A stretch of DNA of 24,148 nucleotides from JAFGSZ01 sp964492185 (GTDB lineage Bacteria; Bacteroidota; Bacteroidia; Bacteroidales; UBA10428), in NCBI GenBank assembly GCA_964492185.1, contig CAZBJH010000042.1, forward strand, positions 1 to 24,148, in the 5' to 3' direction. Under the pieces are notes generated by a model. It saw nothing but the letters and a program-made list of their open reading frames with translations, was not told where the DNA came from and ran no database searches. Positions 24,116 through 24,148 of the stretch are shown in pieces (the first letter of the stretch is position 1; every line of letters starts with the position of its first letter). The position numbers and the translations under genes were made by a program.

Positions 24116-24148
24116 TTAATAATGAGTCAAATAATCTTAAAAAATAGA

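Overview
The window looks like chromosomal accessory DNA of a Bacteroidota bacterium. The evidence is a type IX secretion (T9SS) C-terminal sorting domain, SprB-type repeats, a TANFOR domain, signal peptides ending in '..AQ', few Shine-Dalgarno sequences and low GC. Nothing visible fixes the genus.

Right and centre (about 5.1-23.4 kb, all minus strand) is one tightly packed unit, read from right to left. It runs: 583-aa predicted outer-membrane beta-barrel; 1501-aa exported protein of unknown function; about 722-aa fibronectin type III protein; 153-aa lipoprotein; 1416-aa SprB-like adhesin with a T9SS tail; 1402-aa TANFOR polymorphic toxin; 233-aa exported protein with an SH3-like end, the likely immunity protein. 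Most junctions overlap or lie within 80 bp. The toxin reads signal peptide, TANFOR/Ig-like and FN3 modules, a metzincin-like protease (HELAH...H plus NLMDY), a fixed boundary (KYQWDLIHDP...EEEEGA), then a variable tip ending in a GH19-type (chitinase/lysozyme-like) domain. I read the locus as a surface-delivered, self-processing polymorphic toxin system that attacks peptidoglycan.

Left (1-5.1 kb) is a graveyard of mobile and accessory fragments downstream of the toxin operon. From left to right: a possible IS21-like end; a LanC-like fragment; an orphan 500-aa toxin tip on the same strand as the toxin, carrying 75 bp of the toxin's constant region and an M15-peptidase-like signature; about 1 kb of non-coding DNA rich in inverted repeats; a complete ParE/RelE-type toxin-antitoxin pair; a dead tyrosine recombinase whose catalytic Tyr codon has become a stop; a RAYT transposase beside a cluster of its probable REP palindromes; and a headless VapC PIN-domain toxin. 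The orphan tip plus retained boundary sequence is the layout expected for tip-swapping by recombination.

A second theme is repeat DNA used as coding sequence. A palindromic 'AAGGCAAAAG / CTTATGCCTTGTGCC' element lies in frame at the 5' ends of both the toxin and the FN3 gene. In both it supplies the basic n-region and the hydrophobic core of the signal peptide. The far right end (23.4-24.15 kb) is non-coding and holds inverted repeats, degenerate simple repeats and two related minisatellites.
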